From: Helicoverpa zea
Taxonomy: Eukaryota; Arthropoda; Insecta; Lepidoptera; Noctuidae
Length of the DNA: 64,000 nt
Direction of reading: 5' to 3'
Assembly: GCF_022581195.2 (NCBI RefSeq)
Contig: NC_061480.1
Coordinates: forward strand, 3,744,892 to 3,808,891
The position numbers and the translations under genes are program-made. Shown here one piece after another: positions 10,704 to 22,330 of this stretch. Each line of letters begins with the position of its first letter. Position 1 is the stretch's first letter. Below the pieces are notes generated by a model. That model was not told the origin of the DNA. It worked only from the letters and a program-made list of their open reading frames with translations, and searched no databases.

Positions 10704-10970
10704 ATTCATGTTTTTTTTTTAGTTTAAAATTATGTCATATTTTTTTATTAACTAATTAATAATTTTATTGTAATGCAAGTAAGCAAATAATTCATTTAAG
10801 CGTTTAAGTTAATTTTTGTATGGAAAATTTTAAAAATTTATATTTGATTATTTTTTTTCGTAATAAATCTATTGTTTAAAGTTGTAATGTTTTATTTATC
10901 CAATAGCATAACTATTCAGGCATACGTATACAAAATTTCAATGCAAAATATCTAGAAACTAAAAAGTTAC
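10704..10970 (+). other. Transib 3' untranslated trailer
   Basis: AT-rich trailer after the stop codon, with an AATAAA polyadenylation signal at about 10862 followed by GTTGTAATGTTTT. It leads directly into the right inverted repeat. Confidence 0.6.
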
Positions 10971-11009
10971 AGATTTTTGAGATGAAACGCACAGGTTCGT
11001 CCCATAGTG
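10971..11009 (-). repeat. Transib right terminal repeat (RSS-like)
   Basis: Read inwards: heptamer CACTATG, 23 bases, CAAAAATCT. The outer 11 bases and positions 28-37 are identical to the left end, while the spacer between differs at about half its positions. Confidence 0.85.
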
Positions 11010-11014
11010 CGACG

Positions 11015-14000
11015 TCGCCGCTCTATATTTTTTTTCTCACATCCAACCATTATTGTGTTCCGAGTGATCTCTTTACGTGAAGCATGCCGACACCAGTGAT
11101 CCACGGCAGGCGATGCCAGCGATGGCGTCTCCCAGCCATCTCGATATCCGAGGCAATCGCATCGGAAGCTAACGTCTACTATAAATAGTATTAAATTCCG
11201 TTCAATTGCCGACTGATCGAGACAATCGATTCGCTCGTGTCAGGGCTGAGTTCAACTCGAAATGGGAATCGATTCTGATTGCTTTTTGTTGCGAAAACAC
11301 GAAGAACGTGAGAGAAAACTGTTGCTTCAGTTTGTGGGTATTTGTCGATCAAGTTTGTGACTTCAAGCTTGATTTACAGTTTGTCAAACACGAGGCGCAA
11401 TCAAACAGAACCCTTCTGTCAATAGATCGTTTCGCACGGGTCGATGTGTGATGTCGCATGTTCTCGGAAGCGTGCCGAGTCGTCGCCGTGTCGGTCACGT
11501 CGCGTCGCTGTAAACACGGCGGCTTCCTGTTGCGCCGCATAGCTCACTATACAGGGCTTAACTTACTTGTGCCAGAGCAAATCGTTACAACCAAGCGGTT
11601 GGGCAACGTTTCGTGCGTCCACCGTTCGCGATTTATACATTCTTAGTCATTTCTGCACGTGCATTGCAATGTCAGATTGAAAACAACACTCCTTTTCGGA
11701 GGTTGTGACGGATCCTTATAACTGCTAATATCCTTATTCATCGACAGACACCATAACATACACTTTTTGCTGAAATAAAACTACGTCATAAGACATCTTA
11801 CAGAGGTAGAGATAAGTAAGAGTAAGAGCAATGTCGTCAACAGTTCCCAACAGTATAACTGCTTACCTGCAACAATATTCCGTGTCCTCCGTCGATTACA
11901 TCTGGGTGTTCGCTCCTTGCGAGGTCGTTTACCCATCACGCCGCGTATATCTGGTTTTACAATCAGCCCAGAGTTATAATAGTTGTAGTATAATGGAATA
12001 ACTGACTCCCTCGTCCTCTGCAGCCCAATTCCCTCATTTGGCTAAACAAAGCCTCGTCCAAACCACTTTTTTATTGTTTCGTTTTGCTAACAATCGGTCG
12101 GCTTTGTGTGCGTTCTGACGGGAGGGCGCTCACTCGCTGTGGAGAGAGCTGCTCAGCGACCCTCGTGACCGAAACAGTTGGTATTTATGTTTGAAATACA
12201 CGCCGACCACTTACCAATGCACTTCAGTACCCTAAAACTATGGCAATGTGGCCCAAATGTATCTTAGCATTAGACAAAGCGTGTCAGGGCCACTAAATAA
12301 ACATAAGAAGCCCCGATTTTGATTGAAGTCGTTCCGAATGAATCGCTCTGAGTATTTAATAACTCGAGTGCCGATGGCTGCCAAAAGTAATTCTAAAACT
12401 GAGCCGGGATTGAGATGTAAGCTTGTCATCAATTAAACAGTTTGCAAGGCTTTGAGTAAGCGACGCCTTTTGTATCGGATAACTCCTTTTGTAAAATCTC
12501 AAATCTTGGACGTTTATTTACAAGATCGACGATGAATTACAAGAATTTGTAGGTATTCATTTGTTATGCCTTGTCTTAATGAATAACAGCACAAAATGTT
12601 GTGATTTCACTCAACATACAGCTGCTGTTTAGAAATTCAGATTTAATATCGATCTGATAACATATTTTTACATGGTCATTAACTGCGGTGATTCATATAC
12701 TTTTTGCGTAACATTTTGTCATTGCCGATACTGGGGTGTTTTACCCTATCTACTTTTTTTACAGTAGGTACGAGCCAATTTATTTTGTTGGAAAACCATA
12801 CCTACTTGATTTGAGCTATATTTTGTATATGTACGTATAGTCCTATTAACATTGTTTACTATTAGCGAAATACCTATTAGGTACTACGTCTATTTGTATG
12901 TCTAAATATTCTATCAATAAAACATTAACAGCGGAAAGTTTCAGTTTCCTTCAGTCAGCTATATTGGTTCTGAACTAGTGCTCGATCAATTCAATCGATC
13001 GATATGCGATTGCCTAATGATAAATCAATGAGCACACACACACACATGCATACTAGTGTGTGTATCCGTGCAGGAGGTACCAGGAGCGCATGATACAAGG
13101 AAGCTATTGCAAACTGTTTTGTTCGGCAAAAAAATGTACCACGGTTACTACTAAATTATAAGTACCGTGTTAGTAGAAAACTATTGAAATTGCACCTAAA
13201 AGTACGAAAAGCAACCCAAAAGGAATATCTATATATGTAGAAGGTAGAAGTGACCAATCAAATAACGTATTCGGATTTTTTAGAAATTTCCATTTGGAAA
13301 AATCTTTTATTTGCCTTCAGAAAGAGTCATATGACATTTGAGAAATTATATTTCACTATATAACAGAATACTTGTACGTTGACACAACACTCCTATGCAA
13401 AAATAACGTGCTTGGATTAGTTTTATTATCAACAACAATGGTATGCTGATTCGTACCTACCTACATGATGATAATATCCTATTTTCCCCCATCATCAGAA
13501 CATAGGGCTCGTAGAAGGCTTCTACTCCTTCGGATCTTGAGCAGAAGATATTATAAATATCACTTGTTATATTTAACAAATACTCCAAGCACTAAGCTTA
13601 TTCAGCATTCTTCTACTTCTCAAAACAGTGTTTTTGTAACCGACTTCAAAAACAGGAGGTTCTTGGTTTCAACCGCATGTACTTGTGTATGTATGAACGC
13701 AATTATCGACTTTGATGCGGTTTAGCATAGTAGTTTATAAAACTTAAAAAAGGTTTAAGATTAGTATCAAAGTAAGTTTTACTTTTTGTATACATCTATC
13801 TACATATACTTACCTAATTAATAAAAAAATAACCTTACTACTACAAATGACGTACGGCCTGCTACCTACATATTGTCATGACGACTGCACGCAGCACAGA
13901 AACACGAGACTATCATGATTTTACTACAAGCAAGGTTTCTCAGAAATTAAACCTGCGTAAACAACTCTGTTGAATATATCCGTGTTCATAGAACACAGGT

Positions 14001-14378
14001 TACTAAAGTAAATTGTATGTATTTTACATGCTTTTACAAAGATAAAAAGTTATTCATCCAAAGTAGGTTGAAAATCAGTACCTACTTTTTGAAGGTCAAA
14101 ATAAAAGACAGCCCCCTAAACGCTCACCCTTCACCACTTCCTATATGTTTTTGCTGGGAAGAAGAAGTAGTGGAACAAACTCCCCAGCAAATATCGTGTA
14201 GGATTAACTGGTAGGACCAATTCAATATTTGGCAATTAATGTTCATTCGCATCCTGAGAGACCTAGTACTTCATGACTCCGAATAAACCTTCTGATCTTA
14301 TGATCTTATGAGCCATTTACGGTGGATTTCTATATAATATTTAACCTATCTATCCATTATTAGAGATTAGAGAAATTA
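11015..14378. other. Intergenic or intronic sequence, no gene
   Basis: No coding region supported. Visible items: a short CA/GT-rich hairpin at about 13033-13072; a TACYAGG-motif variant at 13078-13092; a fragment of a common moth repeat at 13632-13735 (ACCGACTTCAAAAA ... GGAGGTTCT); and a TACTAGG site (minus) at 14262. Short open frames look random. Confidence 0.5.
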
Positions 14379-14380
14379 TA

Positions 14381-14966
14381 CAGGGTTACTGGTAAGTAGA
14401 CCGCATCCTTTCAGGAGGTGATAGTATAGGTCAATACGGACAAATTTGACCCTGGGATACACTGGGCAAAAGTTGACCCGTTTCGAGATAATCGAATTTC
14501 AAGATCTTTTCTTTACAAGTCGTCTAGGTACACGAATACATTTTTATTATTAGTTAAAAGTCTCGTTTCTGCGGATTTTTGTGTGTTTTGTGCCTTTTTG
14601 GATAGCCAGATAGATGTAGATGTTTTTTAAGTATTCTGCACAAAAAAATGAAGAGTAACATTTTTGAGAAAATAACTACTAAAAAAGTAATTGCTGTTCG
14701 CTATAATTTCCTCTGTGATTTGTACAGTTTTATGGTTTGTTATTATGAAGTGATTCATCTTCTATCCAAAAACACACAAAAATCCACAAAAACGAGACTT
14801 TTGACTAATAATGAAAATTTATACATGTACCTAGACGACTGATCTTGAAATTCGATTATCTTGAAATGGGTTAACTTTTGCCCAGTGTATCCCAGGGTCA
14901 AATTTGTCCGTATTGACCTATACTATCAGCTCCTGAAAGGATGCGGTCTACTTACCAGTAACCCTG
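14381..14966. mobile_element. Fold-back TIR element with TA flanks, 586 bp
   Basis: The ends CAGGGTTACTGGTAAG and CTTACCAGTAACCCTG are directly flanked by TA on both sides (14379-14380 and 14967-14968), as expected for Tc1/mariner-type insertion. The inverted arms run about 210-230 bases (to about 14610 and from about 14755), differing by scattered substitutions and a short indel, with about 145 bases between. There is no transposase. In RNA or single-stranded DNA this would form a very long hairpin. Confidence 0.88.
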
Positions 14967-15184
14967 TATAGGTCCATACAAATGATTTCACATATCAATC
15001 CTTAATCGCAAAACAGCGGTTAGATAGATTATAGAAATCTGCAGTTAACCGTAAAATCGAAACAGAGAGACAGGGTTTCCGTCAAATAACTTTGTGCATC
15101 CGAAATGTCCGAAGTTAGCCACATTTTGACCATCGTGAAGAGTTTCAGATGAGTAGCCAACTTCAGTCAGGTAATAATTGAAGA

Positions 15185-15199
15185 TACCAGGGCACCATA
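15185..15199 (+). other. TACYAGG-N4-CATA motif site
   Basis: TACCAGG-GCAC-CATA. First of twelve exact matches to a motif that recurs on both strands outside transposons (see findings). Role unknown; a protein-binding site is one possibility. Confidence 0.6.
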
Positions 15200-15625
15200 G
15201 GCGTGAGAGTGCATCAGTAGTAAACAATGGAGAGAGGACAAAATATGATAGTTTCGTAAACAACGGTCGCCCCGACTCAGATGAATGATTGTTCTTTAAA
15301 ATATAGGAGTAAATATGGCGTCATGCAAAGAAAAGCAGGCTTTTGTGTTAAACCGAGTTACAATAAAGAATGATCGAGTTATGTAAATAAATCTGTGAGT
15401 CACGTGGAGCGGGTTTTTATGTCTCAAAATATGAATGGTACTGAGCACTGCCATAGAGCAAGAACTATATCTGATATGGTTATTTAGTAAGGCGATAAAA
15501 AACAAGGCTTACTTTCTGCTACTAACACTAATTTCATTAATGAGAAACAGCGGTTCAATTATGACACTTTTAAAATTTGCTCTAGTGATTGCAATTTAGG
15601 AGCAAATCTCCATTTATTGTGGTAT

Positions 15626-15680
15626 TTTGACGACTGCTAAAGATGTTCAATGACAGACGAGACCAACAGTTTAAAGTGTA
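15626..15680 (-). repeat. Short common SINE remnant
   Basis: GACGACTGCTAAAGATGTTC, then AATGACAG: reverse complement of the CTGTCATT ... GGCAGTCGT segment of the SINE. Old and diverged. Confidence 0.6.
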
Positions 15681-16239
15681 ACACAAACACACACGAAACA
15701 CAGTATCAAAATTGAGAGATATGACTGCGAATTTAGGACTAGAATTCGGAATTCCCTTAAAACCCAAAAAAATAGGTTCCTATAAAATGATTTTTATTTT
15801 TTATTTCACCTCAAGTAACGAAAATATATCCGTCTATAATTCGCTTACCTCCCCAACATATCAGGACAGCATAAAACCGCGCGGGCTGCTCGTAAACCGA
15901 CATCGGATCTGCGTTTACGACTGGCTTTATTTACTGATACTCAACTACTAGGGCCACAGGATTCCGTAGGAGCTGCTTGCTGAGACTTACTGATGTTGCT
16001 TCATCATATTTATCTATTACTGGGGACACCATATTTATGCAAAAGAAACATGCTATGTAGGACTTGTTCTGTAAATCACAGCAAATGTGAGGGACTATCA
16101 ATTTTTATTGCTATTTCACATATCTGCTGCATACACATAAAAGCTATTTCAACGAGTTTCACTTTCTGAATCAGTGCCTTCACCCAAACTCCTTACGAAA
16201 GCCTCTTTCGTGTTGATAGAATAGAAATAGACCATTAGC

Positions 16240-16480
16240 TGTCGAACCGACATTTCGCTGTGGCGACAACCTCGTGCGGCTAAGTTGAGATCTTAATTTG
16301 TTTCTCCTTCTCAGCTTTCATGAGGTTTTCGTCATGCGGAACGGCGACATCGACTATCATCGCGCGGCGCGCTAATCGATCTATCACCACTATATCAGGC
16401 TTATTGGCTACAATAGTCCTGTCAGTGATGATAGATTTTTCGAGAACTGGGTCGGATGCTTTCATTACTACGGTACCTCA
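16240..16480 (-). pseudogene. Non-LTR retrotransposon C-terminal fragment
   Basis: The minus frame from 16465 reads ITDRTIVANKPDIVVIDR, then IVDVAVPHDENLMKAEKEK. This resembles the C-terminal region of a class of insect LINE polyproteins that carries NKPDIV..D and PHDENL..AE.EK motifs. It is truncated at both ends, with a stop after KIST and broken frames beyond. No reverse transcriptase core remains. Family assignment is from memory of the motif. Confidence 0.6.
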
Positions 16481-16529
16481 AGGTCTACAAGGTTGTATTG
16501 CAGAGCAAGCTGCTGGTGGATGATCTTGG

Positions 16530-17104
16530 TCATTTGGTTATGTCTGTGCAAATATTCACCGTTAGCCAAACGAGAACAACCAGATATAATAAGTCTGATA
16601 GACTCACCCGGATGGTGATTGGTGACATGCCCGACATATACATATTATGTCAAACGTCCTGTCATGAACTTCGATTATTTTGACAGTAGTAAAGGACTCT
16701 TAGTAGTTTTTTTCTGTAGAGGTTGGCTATTATTGCTAAAATTGAGCGTGGAGATCAATTAAATCACTTTTCCCCTCAATTTTCAACCTACCTAAGTACC
16801 TTTTATTTGTAAATTCCCCAATGTCCTAAATAAAAGCACTTAGTACATAATATGAGTTGTGGCTAGCTACCAGGCGAGCAGCGGCGTAATGTAGGTGGAT
16901 CGGAGTGGCCGCTCGAATCAATACAATCTCACTAATTTGTGCCCACCGAAATAGACCACGCCGCAGCCACACCAGAATTACCGATTAAATAAGCATAAGG
17001 GTACTGTAGCTGAGTAAAATAGTTAGAAGAATACAATTTCTTCCAAATCTATTTTTTTCCCAGTCTCGCTGACTCGTCTTATAAGTCCAATCTACTTTAT
17101 TCTG
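16530..17104. other. No gene seen
   Basis: Short open frames only. One TACCAGG site at 16868-16874 (TACCAGG-CGAG-CAGC variant). Confidence 0.4.
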
Positions 17105-17265
17105 TAAACAGATCATCTTCATCATCTGCCTAACCTTTAAACGACTACGTCGGGTTGTTTTTCAATTTATCCGAATGCACCTCAGTATGGAGCGACTGTC
17201 TACCTGAGCTTCATAAAACAATACCCCTTGGTTAGATTGGTCATCTTTTACTGACTTTTCACCAC
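17105..17265 (-). repeat. Diverged common SINE 3' fragment
   Basis: CATCATCTGCCTAACC followed by a degenerate ACGTCGGGTTG...CCGAATGCACCTCAGTA and GGAGCGACTGTCTACCTGA. This is the reverse complement of the SINE 3' end, older than the copies near 63 kb. Confidence 0.65.
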
Positions 17266-17560
17266 AAAACCACAAAAAAGTGTCATAGAAACAAGTGACG
17301 CATATTATTATCATTTCGATGACATTTTGATGAAAGTAATCCTTCTGAAATGTCTAATCATACAGTGTGTATGTTCACACACACATAGACAACTGGTCCA
17401 AAGGCTATTATGATATAATAGTAATGTCCCAACGTATCTGCTTATTCCAAATGATCAATTCAGCGGTACTTACGAGATAGCCTGAAAGTTGATGAGATAG
17501 GTATCTAAAGTTGTTGCAAATATGAATGTGTGTGAATAAGGAATAACTGAATGTTTCAGG

Positions 17561-17603
17561 ATATTTATTTAGTCCAGGGACAGTCCCTGGACTAAATAAA
17601 TAT
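17561..17603. repeat. Perfect 43-bp palindrome
   Basis: Two 21-base arms (ATATTTATTTAGTCCAGGGAC and its exact complement at 17583-17603) are separated by a single base, A17582. The one-base spacer excludes a microRNA hairpin. It may be a minimal fold-back element or a cruciform-prone site. Confidence 0.85.
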
Positions 17604-19164
17604 GTTTAAATATTTTTAATTAGATAAGCCCTAAATTGACGAAGACAGTCAAAAAAGAGAGTTGTCAAAGAAGGGGGAATGTATATTTTCCCGTTTCTAT
17701 GAAGTAAATCAAACTAAACGTTTTCTACAAACGCCAGTAATTAAAAAACGAATTAAATACTATCCAATGACGAGGCAAATAAATGCTACCAGGATAACAG
17801 AAGTAACTAAGAGATTTGAAAGCAGTAAAATAGGAACAATTCCCGTAGCCCGCTGGTCAGTGCCAATTCATTGTCACACATCTGCTGAATGAGCTATGAA
17901 CGTATTTTCATAGAAAACCTGCTTATAGAAATATAATTAATGGTTTTACACTAAAACTGACCACTATTTTGGCAGAATAAATGATTTATGCCAGTCTTAA
18001 TGGAAGAAAGATAGACGGCTCCATTAGCAGAAAGAAGACCAACATTAAGGATCTTAAACTTCTTTTGATTTATGACAGCCTAGTACTTATTCTTTTTTGT
18101 GCTAGAAAAATTGCTATTTGCCTAGCCGTTTCCCTGTTGACTTCTATAGTATCAATCAGTATTTTTTGACCTTCAAACTTTCAAAGCACAGAGTTACTGA
18201 GTAACACAATACTCTCTTTTGCCTATAAATAAGCAGACGTCCTTAATACCAGGGCGTCATAAGCTTTTAGCAGTTTACAAGACAATGGTTTACTCGTTGT
18301 CATGAGTGCATCAAAATGCATGCATTAGCTTGCCACTCACGTCTGAGTACACAAGTCGAAGGCTGCCAAATATTATGTTTTCCCGATACGTATAAAAAAT
18401 AAATGAATTCTGCTGTACGTAGGTATAAATAACATCTTAGTAAAGATATTTTCTTTCCCGTTATGGCGGACAAAGAAAAAGTAATATGGCGACATCTTTT
18501 GTACGGAAAATCATTTAACTCGTATTTTTTACGATAGATTTTAGCAGACGGTATAAAATGATCTTTTAACATACCTTCCTACTATTAAATAAATCACGAA
18601 TGACTTTCTAATATAATGATTACTATTAATAATGTAATTGCAAATTGTTGTTTACGTGAATATTTCTGCTTGCTCAAGAAGGCTCGTTTTATGTAATGTT
18701 CCTGTAAATAGGTAGGTAGGCAACTATGTGAATAAAGCAGTAAGTTTATAGTTTTCCATTTTTATACAAAACTATTAATAATAGAAATACAATATTCAAA
18801 ACAATTTATTTCAGTTATCCAAGCCATAAATTATAGGATTGATAAGCTGGACAAACACTTAAGAAATCAAAACTCTCCATTTTGCCGTTCGGGTAAAAAA
18901 GCCACGTTAGGTTACCACAAATAAAGTAGGCTACATAACTGAATTATTTAGGTTCTACAAGTTCACAGGGAGATGCTAATTGCTAATCAAATGATACGAG
19001 TTATGAAGATAACTATCAGTTGCACAGATGCACGGGCTAGCCAGGTGGAATAGTGAGTCATAATCATCATAAAAACCATTTACATAAAGTCTTGCATATT
19101 TATAACTTAACACTATTTTAGATTAAGAAATTGATATTCAAACGTCAGTCATATAGACAGAATG
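17604..19164. other. No gene seen
   Basis: AT-rich with short unrelated open frames. Contains a TACCAGG variant at 17787 and the motif site at 18247. Confidence 0.4.
18247..18261 (+). other. TACYAGG-N4-CATA motif site
   Basis: TACCAGG-GCGT-CATA followed by AGC. Confidence 0.55.
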
Positions 19165-19412
19165 TAACTGTGGATCAATGTGTTACCTAGAGCGAGTGCC
19201 TATCTTGTCGCCTCAACCCATTAACCTGGACAACCCGATACCTCTTAGCCAAACTGATTGGCAGACTTTCTGGCTTCAGAATGCCACACATGTCTAACAA
19301 TTGAACAATCCAAATTCAGAACCGAACTCGTCATCCACAAGGTGGACACCCATCCACGAAGCAATCACACCCTGCGTTGCTTCACCTGAACGATCGACCC
19401 GTAGGCCTGTAG
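19165..19412 (-). repeat. Long-form SINE copy, old
   Basis: Reverse complement of the SINE 3' half, extended by CTCGTCATCCACAAGGTGGA-type and GCTTCACCTGAACGATC sequence. The same extension occurs at about 45300-45395. The 5' extension differs from the tRNA-headed copies, so this is a separate subfamily sharing the 3' half. Confidence 0.6.
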
Positions 19413-19959
19413 CCATTTTAATAAATTACAAGCTACCCAAAATAGTCATAACATTCAGTCTGCAAATAGGTCGGAATTATCCGCGTCTGGCCAGTAACAG
19501 TGAATTTTCGACCATTGAGAAGCGAAGCCTCACATCGACCCTGTTTATATTTAGAAAAGATACAAGTTATCTTTTTAGAATCGCCCCGCTTTATCCTATC
19601 TTTTATGCATCGAGTGTCGAGTTGTTTTTGGGAACAATCGAATTATGTAGTTGGCTGGGCGACTCTCAAGTCAGTCGTGAGTCTGAAATGAGACGATTAT
19701 ATCTGAATAAATCAAATAATTATACATATTGACGTGATGAGTATGTTAGGTAGGACTAATTCTTTTGGTAAAAACTACCGACTTGAGTCCATCTCGGCTC
19801 AAAATATTGTAATTGGGTAACACTTTTGAGATTTTCCCTTTTATAAGAAGCATATTCAGAGTCCGTTTCAGTGGCATAATTTTGTATTAAATGTTCAAGT
19901 GAAATCAGGTTTAGCGTAGATTTGGTCACCATTTATGCGAGTTTAATAGTTATTTGTTA

Positions 19960-20283
19960 TACAAGAGTGCAAAGTTGCTTTTTAACCGCGTGCTCAATTT
20001 CGATGACCGAGCAAGCGAAGGATTCTAAAATTGAAACACGAGCGTAGCGAGTGTTTCAATAATTAGAATCCTGAGCGATAGCGAGGGAATCAAAAGAGCA
20101 CAAGGTGAAAACTCTTTGCACTCGAGTGCAACACGTAACTTTTCATCCCACCTCATCGAGGAAATTACTATAAATGCAAAAAACAAAATGGCGCGCACAT
20201 ACGAGTATCAAATTAAAAAGAAGTGCCTATTAAAGTTCATTTACTTGATAACTCACTTTAAAAATGAAAGGAGGTTAAAAATT
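19960..20283. repeat. Palindrome-rich repeat segment
   Basis: GGATTCTAA...TTGAAACACGAGCG faces CGAGTGTTTCAATAATTAGAATCC, forming a stem around 20030-20074. CTTTTCATCCCACCTC (about 20139) is the inverted counterpart of the GGTGGGATGAAAA that ends the repeat at about 20513, so 20139-20515 may be one unit with inverted ends. Confidence 0.5.
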
Positions 20284-20525
20284 TATGTAAAAACAATAAT
20301 AAAAATTACGTAATTAATTGAATAATTATTTTAAGCAGTATTTTATTTGTTTAATATGTATTTGTTTGAAAAGTCTTATCAAGAATGTCACAAATGGAGT
20401 ATTCGACACGATGTTCTAAATTCAAATCACTTTGCCGCTCTAGAGGATAAAAACGGCTTTTACGCTCAGATATCAAAGGGTAAAACTACTCTTTCCGAGA
20501 TGGTGGGATGAAAAAAATATTTTTC
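20284..20525. repeat. Dispersed repeat copy (empty site for hAT)
   Basis: Uninterrupted partner of 1-136 plus 992-1095. The sequence GATGTTCTAAATTCAAATC spans the site where the hAT element inserted in the other copy. Confidence 0.85.
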
Positions 20526-20536
20526 CAATATTGTAA

Positions 20537-20743
20537 ATAGCAGCGTTTTACCTGAAATAAAACGCATATTAAATACTTACCTTATTTGAAGCTTACTAGT
20601 TTGAGATAGGCACCTACGTGTTTTCCGCTTTTATCTCCGTCCTTTTCTACCCCATATCTTGCATCTCTCTCGCACACCGACCAGTTTCACTCCCCACCAG
20701 GCAGGAGGCGACGAGTGTTCTCGGCGGCCACAGTTCGTCATTG
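20537..20743 (+). repeat. DIRS left inverted terminal repeat
   Basis: From about 20583 (TTATTTGAAGCTTACTAGTT ... CACAGTTCGTCATTG) it is the reverse complement of about 25671-25829. The outermost 46 bases (20537-20582) are unique to this end and are complementary to the first half of the internal region. Confidence 0.88.
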
Positions 20744-20771
20744 AGTCGAAAACACCAGGCAGAAATTAAAA

Positions 20772-20873
20772 TGTAAGCTTCAAATAAGGTAAGTATTTAA
20801 TATGCGTTTTATTTCAGGTAAAACGCTGCTATTAAATTCTTGACCGTTATTTGAAGCTTACTAGTTTGAGACG
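20772..20873. repeat. DIRS internal complementary region
   Basis: 20772-20832 is the perfect 61-base reverse complement of the left terminus 20537-20597. 20828-20873 is the reverse complement of the right terminus (about 25803-25846). The halves overlap at CTATT, which both termini share. This fused complement is used to join the ends in DIRS replication. Confidence 0.9.
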
Positions 20874-21254
20874 TGTTTGTTATCGCCTGGTGGAAGTGGA
20901 CGCCAATGTGAGCAAAAGCACAATGAAATTGTGTATGTAAATAGGTACTTAGGTACACGAGTAATCACATGTAAGTATGTGTATTGCGTCCTGGAATACT
21001 AATGTAATCAAAGTTAACTGGTACTGGTACTCAGCTACATCCTGTTAGACTGGAAGCCGACCCCAACATAGTTGGGAAATGGGCTCGAAGGATGAGTAAT
21101 AAAAATTAAAAGAGAGATGCAAGAACAAAAGCAAAATTGATTTCATTTTCTAATAGTAATTAACAAAAACATTGCGATACTTCTTAATAACAATAGTAAC
21201 AAAAATATAGACATTAATCAGCTGGATTAATTAAATAATCGAGATAACTTGCTA

Positions 21255-21800
21255 CTTCTATTTAGTGGGTATCTTTCCCTTCTGTAAAAATGGGCAAATG
21301 TATTGCCTGATCGCCAATTACCCTTTGCTAATATATCGTCCAAAAGTATATTGTCAACACAGATTTTGACGCTACCGCCGAGTGGAAGCTTCCTGGGGTT
21401 GTAGTTATTCCTGCCTCTTTTAACAATGTCTTAATCCACCCGCATCATCGTTCGGGTGCCTGCCTTTGGTTGGCCTCTAACGGATATAAATAAATTTAAG
21501 GAATTAGCCGATGTCCGTCTATCTTCTAACAAGGCTTTAGTCTTTCTGACCCAATACACTGGACTTAGATTTATATTTTCCTGATTATCCATCAAACAAC
21601 AACCCGACTGCCTATGACTAGAACTGTCGGTCTTAGAGCCAAAGACTGGCCATAAGATTAAATTATCTTTGTTGTTTTTGAAATGTTCTGGGTCTATTGC
21701 AAGCAAGGAAAGATCATGGACTCGCCTTTCCGAAACAAGCTAGCAAAAGAAAGAGCAGCAGTGTGCCTGGAAGTTGCAAATGGATTATTCTCGTCTACGT
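21255..21800 (-). pseudogene. DIRS tyrosine recombinase remnant
   Basis: Sense-strand motifs in order: RVHDLSLLAID (catalytic Arg region, about 21715), LFISVRGQPKAGT, WIKTLLKEAGITTTPGSFHS (the usual second-Arg box, with His where Arg is expected) and FAHFYRRE with the nucleophile Tyr codon at 21284-21286. The motifs lie in different frames, with stops between them. It would have integrated the circular DNA intermediate. Inactive. Confidence 0.8.
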
Positions 21801-22330
21801 TTACTGCACTTAAGTAGGTTACCAATTGGTCATTATTCCAGATGGACGGCTTCCCGGGGAACAGGTTTGCTCAGCGCTATTGATTTTAAATTGTGTCCGA
21901 CTAGAACGTGTGAACCTAGCTCTCCAGTGGTTTCTGCATTGCATAGTGTAGCTATAACTGACTTGTGTAATAAAATAGTATTGTATGTTAGTTTATTTAC
22001 TATGTGTAAGTCTGCTAAAAATTGGGTAAGTATAGGTCCAAATAGGGATTCAAGGATTCATAGGATCCAATTTCATACTTTTCGCCCCAATTTAACCATC
22101 GACTCCAAGCTGATTGATAAGTGTTGCGTGTGGATTGAAGAAGACTTCAGTCGGAGAGACTCCTTGTCCCTCCCCCCCCCCCATTTCCCTGACCTTGGCA
22201 GGGGGTATCCCCGTTGCTGTGTCTATCGGTTTCTGCTCGAGGTTCATCAGTGTGTAGGGTACTGCTAATGATCGGGACTTCAAATCTGCTCGCCAAAATA
22301 CCTGGTGCCACCGAAGGAACTACTATGAGA

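Larger units (their letters stand above)
7905..11009 (+). mobile_element. Complete Transib DNA transposon, 3105 bp
   Basis: Both ends read inwards as CACTATGGGAC. The first 11 bases are identical, and a second identical block TCTCAAAAAT lies at positions 28-37 of each end. A perfect 5-bp duplication CGACG flanks the element (7900-7904 and 11010-11014). A CACNNTG-type heptamer end and a GC-rich CGNCG-type 5-bp target are hallmarks of Transib. An uninterrupted transposase gene lies between the ends, with about 730 bases of leader and about 300 bases of trailer. Intact ends, duplication and gene suggest a recent, possibly still autonomous insertion. Confidence 0.95.

Noticed and set aside
17561..17603. 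microRNA precursor
   Set aside because: A one-base loop cannot form a Dicer substrate.
21774..22268. Plus-strand 164-residue open frame
   Set aside because: It lies antisense to the DIRS recombinase and connecting region and has no recognisable domain.
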